Source of the DNA: Candidatus Altarchaeales archaeon ex4484_96
GTDB taxonomy: Archaea; Altiarchaeota; Altiarchaeia; IMC4; QMZM01
Length of the DNA stretch: 7,613 bases
Direction: 5' to 3'
NCBI GenBank assembly: GCA_002254405.1
Contig: NJDH01000040.1
Location: 1-7,613 of the forward strand
Part shown: piece after piece, positions 1 through 5,780 of the stretch
How the letters are laid out: the number at the start of each line of letters is the position of its first letter
How positions within the stretch are numbered: the first letter of the stretch is position 1
The notes under the pieces: generated by a model
Databases searched by the model: none
The model's input: the letters and a program-made list of their open reading frames with translations, nothing else
Told to the model about the DNA's origin: nothing
Made by a program: the position numbers and the translations under genes

Positions 1-36
1 AATCCACCTACGCTCCTTAACCGATAGATTGCTCAT
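1..36 (-). CDS. 5' end of an unidentified minus-strand gene (partial)
   Basis: An ATG at 34-36 on the minus strand opens a frame that reads MSNLSVKERRWI and runs off the left edge of the window. A GAGGTG Shine-Dalgarno sequence lies six bases before this ATG, which is the main reason to believe the start. The gene is divergent from cheY, so the two share the 37-203 regulatory region. Twelve residues are too few to assign a family. The basic Lys-Glu-Arg-Arg-Trp stretch hints at a cytosolic or nucleic-acid-binding protein, but that is only a guess. Confidence 0.5.
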   Translation of the reverse strand, partial: MSNLSVKERRWI

Positions 37-38
37 TA

Positions 39-95
39 CACCCACCTCAAACACAATATTAGCGCACTAATCTAAAAGTGTCAGGCATGTGGGTG
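39..95. repeat. Nested inverted repeats in the divergent leader
   Basis: CACCCAC at 39-45 is the exact inverse complement of GTGGGTG at 89-95. Between them, ATTAG (58-62) and CTAAT (67-71) form a second 5-bp inverted repeat around a CGCA spacer. In a minus-strand transcript the outer stem would cover part of the Shine-Dalgarno sequence of the left-edge gene. In DNA the inner palindrome could be an operator. The repeats are seen; any function is inferred, and short repeats like these also arise by chance. Confidence 0.3.
43..48 (-). promoter_or_regulatory. Shine-Dalgarno sequence of the left-edge gene
   Basis: On the minus strand this reads GAGGTG, complementary to the archaeal 16S rRNA 3' end, with a 6-nt spacer to the ATG at 36. 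It decides the start of the partial gene. Its last three bases belong to a 7-bp inverted repeat with 89-95. Confidence 0.55.
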
Positions 96-127
96 GATAG
101 AACAGCAGCATGTTAATTCCGTAAGTA

Positions 128-135
128 TTTATATG
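128..135 (+). promoter_or_regulatory. Probable TATA box for cheY
   Basis: TTTATATG resembles the archaeal TATA consensus and sits in a strongly AT-rich tract (about 120-185). It would place transcription start near 155-160 and give cheY a leader of roughly 45 nt, consistent with that gene having a good Shine-Dalgarno sequence. Other AT-rich matches nearby (143-155, 161-181) cannot be excluded. Confidence 0.4.
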
Positions 136-189
136 ATAATCAGTAAATAAATTATTGGATAATAATAATATATTGATAATTAACAAAGT

Positions 190-194
190 GGAGG
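190..194 (+). promoter_or_regulatory. Shine-Dalgarno sequence of cheY
   Basis: GGAGG, followed by a further G, lies nine bases before the cheY ATG. It is the strongest ribosome binding site on the plus strand of this window and contrasts with cheA and nucS, which show none. Confidence 0.7.
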
Positions 195-203
195 GAATTC
201 ATT

Positions 204-566
204 ATGGCCAAAATATTAACCGCGGATGATTCTGTGTTTATGAGGAAGATACTTATAAAGATACTTAACAAGATGGGGTATGAGGACATCATCGAAGCAG
301 ATAACGGAGATGAAGCACTTGAGTTATATCAGGAAGAGAACCCTGATCTTGTTTTGCTGGATATAGTGATGAAGGGCAAATACGGCATGGATGTACTGAA
401 AGAATTGATGAAAATAAACCCCGATGCTAGGGTAATCATGGTTTCTGCGGTAGGTCAGGAAAGCATTGTAGAGGAGGCTATGCAAATCGGGGCAAAAAAT
501 TTCATATCCAAGCCCTTTAAAGAAGAAAAAGTAATCGAGATAATAACCGAAGTAATGGAGGCATAG
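204..566 (+). CDS. cheY: Chemotaxis response regulator CheY
   Basis: A 120-residue stand-alone receiver domain, the normal length for CheY. It accepts a phosphoryl group from CheA and, in archaea, signals to the archaellum motor through adaptor proteins. Visible active-site residues are the acidic pair Asp8-Asp9, the phospho-acceptor Asp53 in the LLD motif after beta-3, Ser81 in place of the usual Thr/Ser switch residue, Phe100 at the aromatic switch position, and Lys103 in the KPF motif. The sequence closely resembles archaeal CheY proteins, for example in its N-terminal FMRK stretch and VSAVGQE segment. One oddity is that the usual DIxMP is DIVMK here, with Lys57 replacing the near-invariant proline. 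A strong Shine-Dalgarno sequence fixes the start. The gene precedes cheA by 60 bp, so a common transcript is likely. Confidence 0.95.
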   Translation: MAKILTADDSVFMRKILIKILNKMGYEDIIEADNGDEALELYQEENPDLVLLDIVMKGKYGMDVLKELMKINPDARVIMVSAVGQESIVEEAMQIGAKNFISKPFKEEKVIEIITEVMEA

Positions 567-626
567 TGAAAGCACCCATACTCAAGGTTGCTGTATTAGA
601 TTATTAACCTTAAACTTCCTCAGAAA

Positions 627-2213
627 ATGGCCGATGATATGCAGGAGTACCTAGATTTATATCTAAGCGAAGCCGAGGACCTTCTGCAGTCTCTGAATGA
701 ATCGCTACTTGAGTTTGAAAAAAACCCGAAAAAAAAAGAATACATCGATGAAATCCAAAGATGTGCTCACACCCTGAAAAGCAGTTCTGCTTCTATGGGA
801 TATTACCAAATATCAGAGCTAGCCCACCACATGGAGGATGTTCTGGAAAGCATAAAAAAAGATGAGATAGACGTAAACGCTTATGTGGTAGACATAGTAT
901 TCGAGTGCTTTGATGTCCTAGAGAGAGGAGTTGATAACGTCAGAAAAGGCAAACCCGAGCCGGATGTATCTAATGTCATCAAGCACCTGGATAACATAAA
1001 AGAAGGGCGTCTTAAGGAACTCAATGAAGACGCTGAGGGCGGGGATCTGGCGGATAAACCCCATACCCTGAAAGCCGTTCACTCCATAAAAGTTGATGTA
1101 GAAAACCTGGATAAGCTTCTTGAGGTTGTCGGCGAATTGCTGATAGCGAAAATGAGGCTGCAAAACATCAACAGCTATATTAAAGACAAAGACCTGGACG
1201 ACCTAACAACAGTGTTAAGCCGGCTTATAGACGACGTACAATACCAGATAACAGAGGCCAGGATGATACCCGTAGACCATATATTCTCCAGGTTCCCGAG
1301 GATGGTGAGGGATATCGCCAAAAGAGAGGGAAAAAAGGTTAATTTCATAATAAGAGGTAATGAAATCAAACTCGACCGGACAATACTGGATAAGATAGGT
1401 GAGCCTTTGATTCATCTACTGAGAAACGCCGTAGACCATGGTATAGAGCAACCAGATAAAAGAAAAAACAACGATAAATCAGAGGCAGGAACCATAAAGC
1501 TTACAGCGAGAAGAGAGAGAAACGGGGCTGTTATAGAAGTCGAAGACGATGGTGAAGGATTTGATTTGGAAGCCATCAAGGAGGTGGCACTGGACAAGGG
1601 GCTTTATAATCTCACCACACTGCAGCTTATGAGTGAACAAGAGCTGCTGGAGTTACCGTTTCACCCCAACTTCAGCACATCCCGCAAAGTCACAGACGTC
1701 TCGGGGAGGGGTGTTGGATTGGATGTTGTGAAAACCAGGATAGAGGAACTCAACGGCACATTAAAGATGGAGAGCAAAAAAAACAAGGGCACAAAATTCA
1801 TTCTTACACTGCCGCTTTCCCTGGCCATAATAAAAAGTCTACTGATAGAGGTATGCGACCGGACGTATGTTATCCCCATATCCAACGTTTTAAGGATACT
1901 ACCATCCAAGGAAACCCACATAAAACACATTGAAGGAAACGAGTGCATCGTATTAGACGAGGAGGCGATACCTATCGTGAGAATAAAAAACAAATTTAAT
2001 ATCGAAGGCCTAAGTCCTGAAGAAAATTTTGTCATAATAATAGAGAAAGGAAACGACAAGGTAGGGGTGGTAGCTGATAAAATCGTCGGGCAGCAGGAGA
2101 TAATGATTAAGGCCTTGGACAAGGAGCTAAGAGAGCTTAAAGGCATAGCCGGAGCCAGCATATTAAGTGATGGAAGCCTTGCTCTGGTAATCGACATCTC
2201 CGGGATAACATGA
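627..2213 (+). CDS. cheA: Chemotaxis histidine kinase CheA, lacking a recognisable P2 domain
   Basis: A 528-residue cytosolic histidine kinase that phosphorylates CheY in response to receptor arrays. Domains in order: P1/Hpt (about 1-105) with phospho-accepting His48 in AHTLKSSS; a linker of about 45 residues (106-150); P3 dimerisation helices (150-215); P4 ATPase (216-397) with N box HLLRNAVDHGIE (Asn267), G1 box DDGEGFD (307-313), F box FHPNFST (345-351) and G2 box SGRGVGLDVV (359-368); and a P5 CheW-like domain (about 400-528). The linker is too short for a normal P2 CheY-docking domain, which explains the length compared with about 650 residues in E. coli. No Shine-Dalgarno sequence precedes the ATG, and an upstream in-frame TAG (597-599) excludes a longer ATG start. 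An AT-rich element near 595-607 could drive a leaderless transcript. The gene overlaps the next one by 4 nt. Confidence 0.95.
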   Translation: MADDMQEYLDLYLSEAEDLLQSLNESLLEFEKNPKKKEYIDEIQRCAHTLKSSSASMGYYQISELAHHMEDVLESIKKDEIDVNAYVVDIVFECFDVLERGVDNVRKGKPEPDVSNVIKHLDNIKEGRLKELNEDAEGGDLADKPHTLKAVHSIKVDVENLDKLLEVVGELLIAKMRLQNINSYIKDKDLDDLTTVLSRLIDDVQYQITEARMIPVDHIFSRFPRMVRDIAKREGKKVNFIIRGNEIKLDRTILDKIGEPLIHLLRNAVDHGIEQPDKRKNNDKSEAGTIKLTARRERNGAVIEVEDDGEGFDLEAIKEVALDKGLYNLTTLQLMSEQELLELPFHPNFSTSRKVTDVSGRGVGLDVVKTRIEELNGTLKMESKKNKGTKFILTLPLSLAIIKSLLIEVCDRTYVIPISNVLRILPSKETHIKHIEGNECIVLDEEAIPIVRIKNKFNIEGLSPEENFVIIIEKGNDKVGVVADKIVGQQEIMIKALDKELRELKGIAGASILSDGSLALVIDISGIT

Positions 2214-2575
2214 GAGTCATAAACAAGACCCGGGAATATGTTATCTCACACAATTGCACGCTGGCAAAAAATCTACCCTCAAGGATGAGAGGCCTTATAT
2301 TATCCGAAAAAAAAGACCTTGTTCTCGTCTCACCCGGGGAGGACATACAATCCACAAGCATACATATGGCCTTCATGCAGTACCCGATTGACGTGATATG
2401 GGCTGACTCGAAAATGCGTGTCGTTGATATAAAAAAGAACATACAACCCCTCAATCCCATGTTAAAGAATACCTGGAGGATATACAAGCCAGGTAAACCA
2501 GCTAAATACGTTGTTGAATTAGGTAAAGAAAAGATAACCAAAACCCAGGTAGGAGATGAAATAGAGTTCCGGTAG
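2210..2575 (+). CDS. DUF192 family protein
   Basis: A 121-residue protein that matches the DUF192 (COG1430) pattern: an N-terminal 'R-x-x-GL' segment (SRMRGLIL, about 24-31), a central IHMAFMQYPIDVIW block (about 51-64), a VVDIKKNIQPLNP strand-turn, then a Tyr-Val-Val-Glu-Leu segment and a closing 'VGDEIEF'. The family has a small beta-rich fold and no settled biochemical role. Many members are secreted or lipid-anchored, but this one has no signal peptide and should be cytosolic. The ATG overlaps the cheA stop codon (ATGA), and there is no clear Shine-Dalgarno sequence, so its translation is probably coupled to cheA. This is seen directly; whether it has any part in taxis is unknown. Confidence 0.85.
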   Translation: MRVINKTREYVISHNCTLAKNLPSRMRGLILSEKKDLVLVSPGEDIQSTSIHMAFMQYPIDVIWADSKMRVVDIKKNIQPLNPMLKNTWRIYKPGKPAKYVVELGKEKITKTQVGDEIEFR

Positions 2576-2585
2576 AACAAAATAA

Positions 2586-2595
2586 GATAATAAAA
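2586..2595 (+). promoter_or_regulatory. TATA-like element for nucS
   Basis: GATAATAAAA is centred about 25 nt before the nucS ATG in an AT-rich gap. No Shine-Dalgarno sequence is present, so the arrangement fits a leaderless archaeal mRNA that starts at or very near the ATG. This implies that nucS can be transcribed separately from the che genes. Confidence 0.4.
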
Positions 2596-2614
2596 CTGAT
2601 TTACATAATCTAGT

Positions 2615-3358
2615 ATGCATCTTAAACCCTGCGAGGAATCAGCCAATAAAATAAACCAAGAGCTTAAGGACAATAAACTAATCATTTTCGTCGCCTGCTG
2701 CAGCATAGAATACGAGGGGCGCTCTAAATCCACTATAGGAGAGGGAGACAGGATAATAATCATCAAACCAGATACAACCCTGCTTGTCCACACCCTAACA
2801 GGATTTAAACCAGTGAACTGGATGCGAAATCCCGCGGAAATAATAGCTGAATACAAAAACAAAAAAATAATATTGCGGTGCGGTAGGACGAAAAAACCCT
2901 ACGAAAACATGAAGGTCACAATAACCAATTTCTATGATTACCGCACACACAGCAGCCTCACAGACAAGCAGGAGCTTAAGCTAAGATACAGGGAGAAGGA
3001 TTTACAGGATTATCTTGCGGCTAACCCTAAGCTCATACACCCCAAATTCCGTTTAAAGACAAGGGAATTCCCATCACCGCTTGGATTCTTTGATTTATAC
3101 GGGAGAATAGGGGACTCCTATGTTGTCGTAGAGCTGAAGGTTGAGAGAGCGGGTTTACCCGCAGCCCTGCAGATTAAACGATATCGGGACTGGCTCAGCC
3201 AGCACATGAATGATGCAAGGGGGATACTGGTCGCTCCAAGCATAACACCCAACGCCAAAATACTTTTAAAGAAAGAAGATTTAACCTTCAAAAAAATTAG
3301 GGTATCGGATCTGGAAATAACAAGAAAAGAAGACAAAAAAATAAGCGAATGGTGTTGA
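2615..3358 (+). CDS. nucS: Endonuclease NucS/EndoMS (DUF91), mismatch or branched-DNA nuclease
   Basis: A 247-residue protein, the usual size of archaeal NucS (about 250). NucS cleaves DNA at mismatches or branched ends and is guided by the sliding clamp PCNA. The N-terminal DNA-binding domain shows the family signature YEGRSKSTIGEGDRIIIIKP (33-52) and the aromatic GFKPVNW (63-69). A linker carries REKDLQDYLAANP (126-138). The C-terminal RecB-like nuclease core holds Asp160 (GFFDLYG) and Glu173-x-Lys175 (VVVELKVER), followed by Gln187/Tyr190 in the AALQIKRYRDWL helix, all expected catalytic positions. The C-terminus (KKISEWC) shows no evident PCNA-binding motif of the QxxLxxFF kind. The gene stands 39 bp after the DUF192 gene and converges on the lipoprotein gene with only 2 bp between the stop codons. 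Confidence 0.93.
   Translation: MHLKPCEESANKINQELKDNKLIIFVACCSIEYEGRSKSTIGEGDRIIIIKPDTTLLVHTLTGFKPVNWMRNPAEIIAEYKNKKIILRCGRTKKPYENMKVTITNFYDYRTHSSLTDKQELKLRYREKDLQDYLAANPKLIHPKFRLKTREFPSPLGFFDLYGRIGDSYVVVELKVERAGLPAALQIKRYRDWLSQHMNDARGILVAPSITPNAKILLKKEDLTFKKIRVSDLEITRKEDKKISEWC
3290..3296 (-). terminator. Possible oligo-T terminator, distal copy (minus strand)
   Basis: A run of seven A on the plus strand gives T7 on the minus strand, about 65 nt beyond the lipoprotein stop and inside the nucS 3' end. Archaeal RNA polymerase often terminates at such tracts without a hairpin. It may serve as a backup to the tract at 3335-3341. The evidence is composition only. Confidence 0.25.
3335..3341 (-). 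terminator. Possible oligo-T terminator of the srp54-lipoprotein transcript
   Basis: On the minus strand this is T7, starting about 20 nt past the lipoprotein stop codon. It lies within the last codons of the convergent nucS gene, because the two stop codons are only 2 bp apart and leave no room for a separate terminator. No stable hairpin was seen before it, which is normal for archaea. Confidence 0.35.
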
Positions 3359-3360
3359 AC

Positions 3361-3798
3361 CTATTGCTCCTGCCTGCACCTGCCGTCTATGCATCCATAT
3401 CTGCAGTTATAGTAAACCGAGTTTATTTCACCGTCTTTGCAAAAATATTCCTTGAGCATATCACCCTCACATAAGTCGTTTCTCACCGTCCCATCCGCGT
3501 GAATTACGGTACCGTGTATGTTGTAGTTTGTGCCCCCGTCCGTGTCCCGGCAAACAGGTGTTGTTGATGTAACAACTGATGTTGTGGTCGAAGCTAAAGT
3601 AAGCGATGAGCTGGATGATACTGTTACCGTTGACGTGGTCGAAGTCGAAGGCAGGGTTGATGTAGTCTTTAAAGTAGTGTAAGTAGTTGATGAGGTACCC
3701 ACAGTAGAGCGCGTTGTGGAGTTGTCGCTTGAACCATCATCCAAGCTAACGCAACCGGAAGCTAAAACCATTAAAAAAACAAGAATATCTTTTTTCAT
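3361..3798 (-). CDS. Small Ser/Thr-rich surface lipoprotein with a six-cysteine C-terminal module
   Basis: A 145-residue exported protein. The N-terminus (MKKDILVFLMVLASGC) is a lipoprotein signal peptide whose lipobox LASGC puts the lipid-bearing Cys at residue 16. A low-complexity Ser/Thr stalk follows (about 23-80), probably an extended, possibly O-glycosylated spacer off the membrane. The C-terminal module has Cys at 83, 110, 120, 132, 136 and 141 (CRDTDGG near its start, GCIDGRC near its end), which could form three disulfides. This type of module recurs in surface proteins of uncultivated archaea; its ligand is unknown. An ATG two codons upstream (3804) is less likely, because AAGGAG directly abuts that codon but is ideally spaced, 6 nt, from the ATG at 3798. 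The gene follows the membrane protein gene by 2 nt. Confidence 0.75.
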   Translation of the reverse strand: MKKDILVFLMVLASGCVSLDDGSSDNSTTRSTVGTSSTTYTTLKTTSTLPSTSTTSTVTVSSSSSLTLASTTTSVVTSTTPVCRDTDGGTNYNIHGTVIHADGTVRNDLCEGDMLKEYFCKDGEINSVYYNCRYGCIDGRCRQEQ

Positions 3799-3800
3799 TT

Positions 3801-5216
3801 TCATCTCCTTATCTTATAGAAAGCCAGGAAATAAAACAATGCTGCTATAATAATAAGATTGCTGTAACCGAATAATAAAGAGAGATACTCTGTAAGCCCA
3901 CCCACCATCGAACCAAGTATGTTGGATGCGTAATCTATGTTTGATTCCTTGGCATCCTTAAAGGATGAGGAAAAAATCACATTAGCAACGAATATAGGCG
4001 AAAAAAAGAACAAAGAAGCATAAACATACCTGCTTAATAGGTCATGGGAGAGAAAAACACTCAACGGGATAAGATAGTTGGCTGAAAGCAGGATAAACAA
4101 TAGAGCAAACCACATCCTCATAGAACCCGTTTCGTGTCTTTCCACGAAATAAACCGCCAGCAACACCATTAAAAGAATAGAGAAAAAAACAAGTGAATCA
4201 ACAACCCAGGTTGAACCATAAAGCAGCGAGAAATTAACAATACTTTTAGTCTCTAAAAGCATGAAAGCCGCTCCAAGGAAAAAGAAATGCGGATTAATAC
4301 GATATAAGCTTTTTGGTCCGGCGACAACAAAAAAAGCGATTGTAACCAGTATAATAGTTAACAGAGCATCAACATATATCTTGGGTATTGAGGGTTTCCT
4401 TAAATAAAAAAAAGGCCAGTCATCCGTGGCAGCGCTCACATCAGTTGAAATAACATAAGCAGGTTTAGCTAAACCATCAACAGGTGCACCAACCAATGTG
4501 AGTATTGTATTAGAATCATTAAAGGATAGAACATAAGGGTTCTGGTCGAATGCCTCATAAAACATCAAAGCCAGCTTGTCCGTGAACCATCTGTCTGGAT
4601 AAGCGTTCCGATGAAAAAAACCATCCTCCCTGAGATGAGATTTAACCTCCCTGAAGGCATCAACCGTATAAAGATAGCTTTCAAGCCTCAGATTACCATA
4701 GCTTGAAAGCAAGGTAAGTGAATCAGTTAAACCATAGATTATTAAATCATATTTTTTGTCTGATTGCATTAGATAAGAGCGAGCATCGGTGTTTATAACA
4801 TTAACACTTGGTTCGCCGTAGGGATTAGTGGGATGATATTTTTTCCCTAACTCTATGATTACTGGATCGATTTCCACAGCATCAATAGAGGAAACATTAT
4901 GGTACAATGCGACTGCAGTATCGGTGCCAGAGCCCGAGCCTATAATCAAAACATCATCAAATGATTTATTGAACACAGTATATGGATGATGCCATAGTAA
5001 TCCCGCATCCGATGCCGGCCTCATGCTTTGATGGCTCATGCTGTTCACAGAAATATTCAAGCCGTTTTTCACCACCTTATAGTAGGGGCTCCAGTATGTC
5101 TGTAAAAACCCATAGGATATTATGTAAATGAAGCCCAAGGAAACGAGAAATAGTACAGCAGATGAAACAAAAAAAGAGATATTCTCCCGACGAATAGGCT
5201 TAAGGGGAAAAAACAC
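3801..5216 (-). CDS. Spermidine-synthase-like membrane protein, intact C-terminal two thirds
   Basis: An open frame of 471 codons whose first possible start is a GTG with no Shine-Dalgarno sequence; it is probably the 3' part of a longer broken gene. Order: a membrane helix (about 14-36); a Rossmann domain resembling spermidine synthase and SAM-dependent methyltransferases (about 85-245), with the nucleotide loop IGSGSGTD (92-99), acidic VEIDP (114-118) and YDLIIYGLTDS (156-166); then TDDWPFFYLR (264-273) and six or seven helices. These include FFLGAAFMLLETKS (312-325) and SNILGSMVGGLTEYLS (431-446), blocks typical of the membrane-bound spermidine-synthase-like family. The catalytic Asp-rich DxxDP loop of true polyamine synthases is replaced by YGLTDS, so polyamine synthesis is not supported. 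The substrate is unknown. It is the middle gene of the srp54 block. Confidence 0.75.
   Translation of the reverse strand: MFFPLKPIRRENISFFVSSAVLFLVSLGFIYIISYGFLQTYWSPYYKVVKNGLNISVNSMSHQSMRPASDAGLLWHHPYTVFNKSFDDVLIIGSGSGTDTAVALYHNVSSIDAVEIDPVIIELGKKYHPTNPYGEPSVNVINTDARSYLMQSDKKYDLIIYGLTDSLTLLSSYGNLRLESYLYTVDAFREVKSHLREDGFFHRNAYPDRWFTDKLALMFYEAFDQNPYVLSFNDSNTILTLVGAPVDGLAKPAYVISTDVSAATDDWPFFYLRKPSIPKIYVDALLTIILVTIAFFVVAGPKSLYRINPHFFFLGAAFMLLETKSIVNFSLLYGSTWVVDSLVFFSILLMVLLAVYFVERHETGSMRMWFALLFILLSANYLIPLSVFLSHDLLSRYVYASLFFFSPIFVANVIFSSSFKDAKESNIDYASNILGSMVGGLTEYLSLLFGYSNLIIIAALFYFLAFYKIRR
3805..3810 (-). promoter_or_regulatory. Shine-Dalgarno sequence that sets the lipoprotein start
   Basis: AAGGAG on the minus strand lies inside the last two Arg codons of the upstream gene. 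It touches the ATG at 3804 with no spacer but is 6 nt from the ATG at 3798, so the second ATG is the likely start. Confidence 0.6.
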
Positions 5217-5311
5217 GATAAACAGCAGACTAAACCACCACAGAGGGCTTAGAGGAAAAAAAACATATGATAAAAAAAAAGGCCTATACCCGTTAAACTA
5301 CCCAAAAATAT

Positions 5312-5521
5312 TTAATGAATACGCCCGCAGAGGGTGAAACGGGGAAAAAGCCTTCCAAGCTCCTGGGACAGGGATATGAAAAGAGCCACAACAAAAACAA
5401 AAACAAACAAAAAAATCATGTAAGGGCTTACCTCCAGATAACCCAGCGGGGTCTTATAAAATAAAACATCGCTTTTGGGTATAAGCTCTCTTGAACCAAT
5501 AGTCGTATGAACAAAACCCAT
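5312..5521 (-). pseudogene. Second N-terminal fragment of the same broken gene
   Basis: Sixty-nine codons in the same frame as the upstream fragment, starting with the ATG that directly follows its TAG. It encodes a loop (HTTIGSRELIPKSDVLFYKT) and a strong membrane helix (YMIFLFVFVFVVALFISL), followed by SQELGRLFPRF, the family's 'GxxLGRLF' turn. The last eight codons (about from 5335 down) are out of frame: family-like sequence continues as HPLRAYSLNIFG one frame away. No Shine-Dalgarno sequence precedes the ATG, so it is unlikely to be a separate gene. Confidence 0.5.
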
Positions 5522-5779
5522 CTATAGGATAAAAACAAAGAAAAAAAGCAGGTAAGGGAAATAATTGATGTAATCCCGTGACCTGTTTTTCAACAAACAA
5601 CCCAAACCTATGCCCAGAAAGGCGGCTATAAGTATGGTGTTGTTGAAAAAACCGATATAACGTATGTTGGATGAGATCCAGCGAATACAGATTAGCTCAA
5701 AAAACAGTATTATGAGGCTTATCAAATAAAGATTGAACTCGCTTCTATCCTTGAAAAAAAGTATTTTTTGGTTTCGCAT
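5522..5779 (-). CDS. N-terminal fragment of the spermidine-synthase-like membrane protein
   Basis: This 85-codon frame begins 1 nt after the srp54 stop codon. It encodes a short charged N-terminus and three hydrophobic segments: NLYLISLIILFFELICIRW (about 16-34), a helix through NNTILIAAFLGIGLGCLL (about 46-63), and YFPYLLFFFVFIL at the end. The FFELxxIRW and AFLGIGLGCLL blocks are typical of the N-terminal membrane half of this family. It ends at a TAG that is followed in the same frame by more family-like sequence, so it is not a complete protein. No clear Shine-Dalgarno sequence is visible, and translation may be coupled to srp54. Confidence 0.5.
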   Translation of the reverse strand: MRNQKILFFKDRSEFNLYLISLIILFFELICIRWISSNIRYIGFFNNTILIAAFLGIGLGCLLKNRSRDYINYFPYLLFFFVFIL

Positions 5780-5780
5780 G

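Larger units (their letters stand above)
3801..5779 (-). pseudogene. Full extent of the broken spermidine-synthase-like membrane protein gene
   Basis: Joining frames from the ATG at 5779 down to 3801 yields about 660 residues of continuous family-like sequence. Four lesions interrupt it: an in-frame TAG at 5522-5524; a missing base near 5336-5338, after which PLRAYSLNIFG continues in a second frame; an extra base in GGG at 5301-5303, after which GSLTGIGLFF returns to the first frame; and a missing base in the T9 tract at 5272-5280, after which SYVFFPLSPLWWFSLLFI leads into the long 3' frame. Every rejoined piece fits the expected order of a multi-helix N-terminal half before the Rossmann domain. 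The ATG lies 1 nt after the srp54 stop. A decayed gene is the simplest reading; errors in a short patch of sequence are the main alternative. Confidence 0.65.

Noticed and set aside
567..626. Possible small gene or RNA between cheY and cheA
   Set aside because: The 60-bp gap holds no start with a ribosome binding site and no stable hairpin, only AT-rich sequence that may act as a promoter.
1661..2197. A 178-codon minus-strand frame inside cheA
   Set aside because: It is opposite the conserved ATPase and CheW-like domains; its Ser/Leu-rich composition is typical of an antisense shadow.
2137..2862. A 241-codon open frame on the minus strand
   Set aside because: It is antisense to the DUF192 gene and to parts of cheA and nucS, all of which have clear family motifs; no domain or ribosome binding site supports it.
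5197..5264. Imperfect direct repeat encoding VFFPLSPL and VFFPLKPI 16 codons apart
   Set aside because: The two copies match only partly and are explained by hydrophobic, T-rich codon use; no clean duplication boundary is visible.
5128..5337. A plus-strand frame of 69 codons over the damaged region
   Set aside because: It is antisense to the rejoined membrane-protein sequence and is rich in Lys/Arg because of the A-rich complement of poly-T hydrophobic codons.
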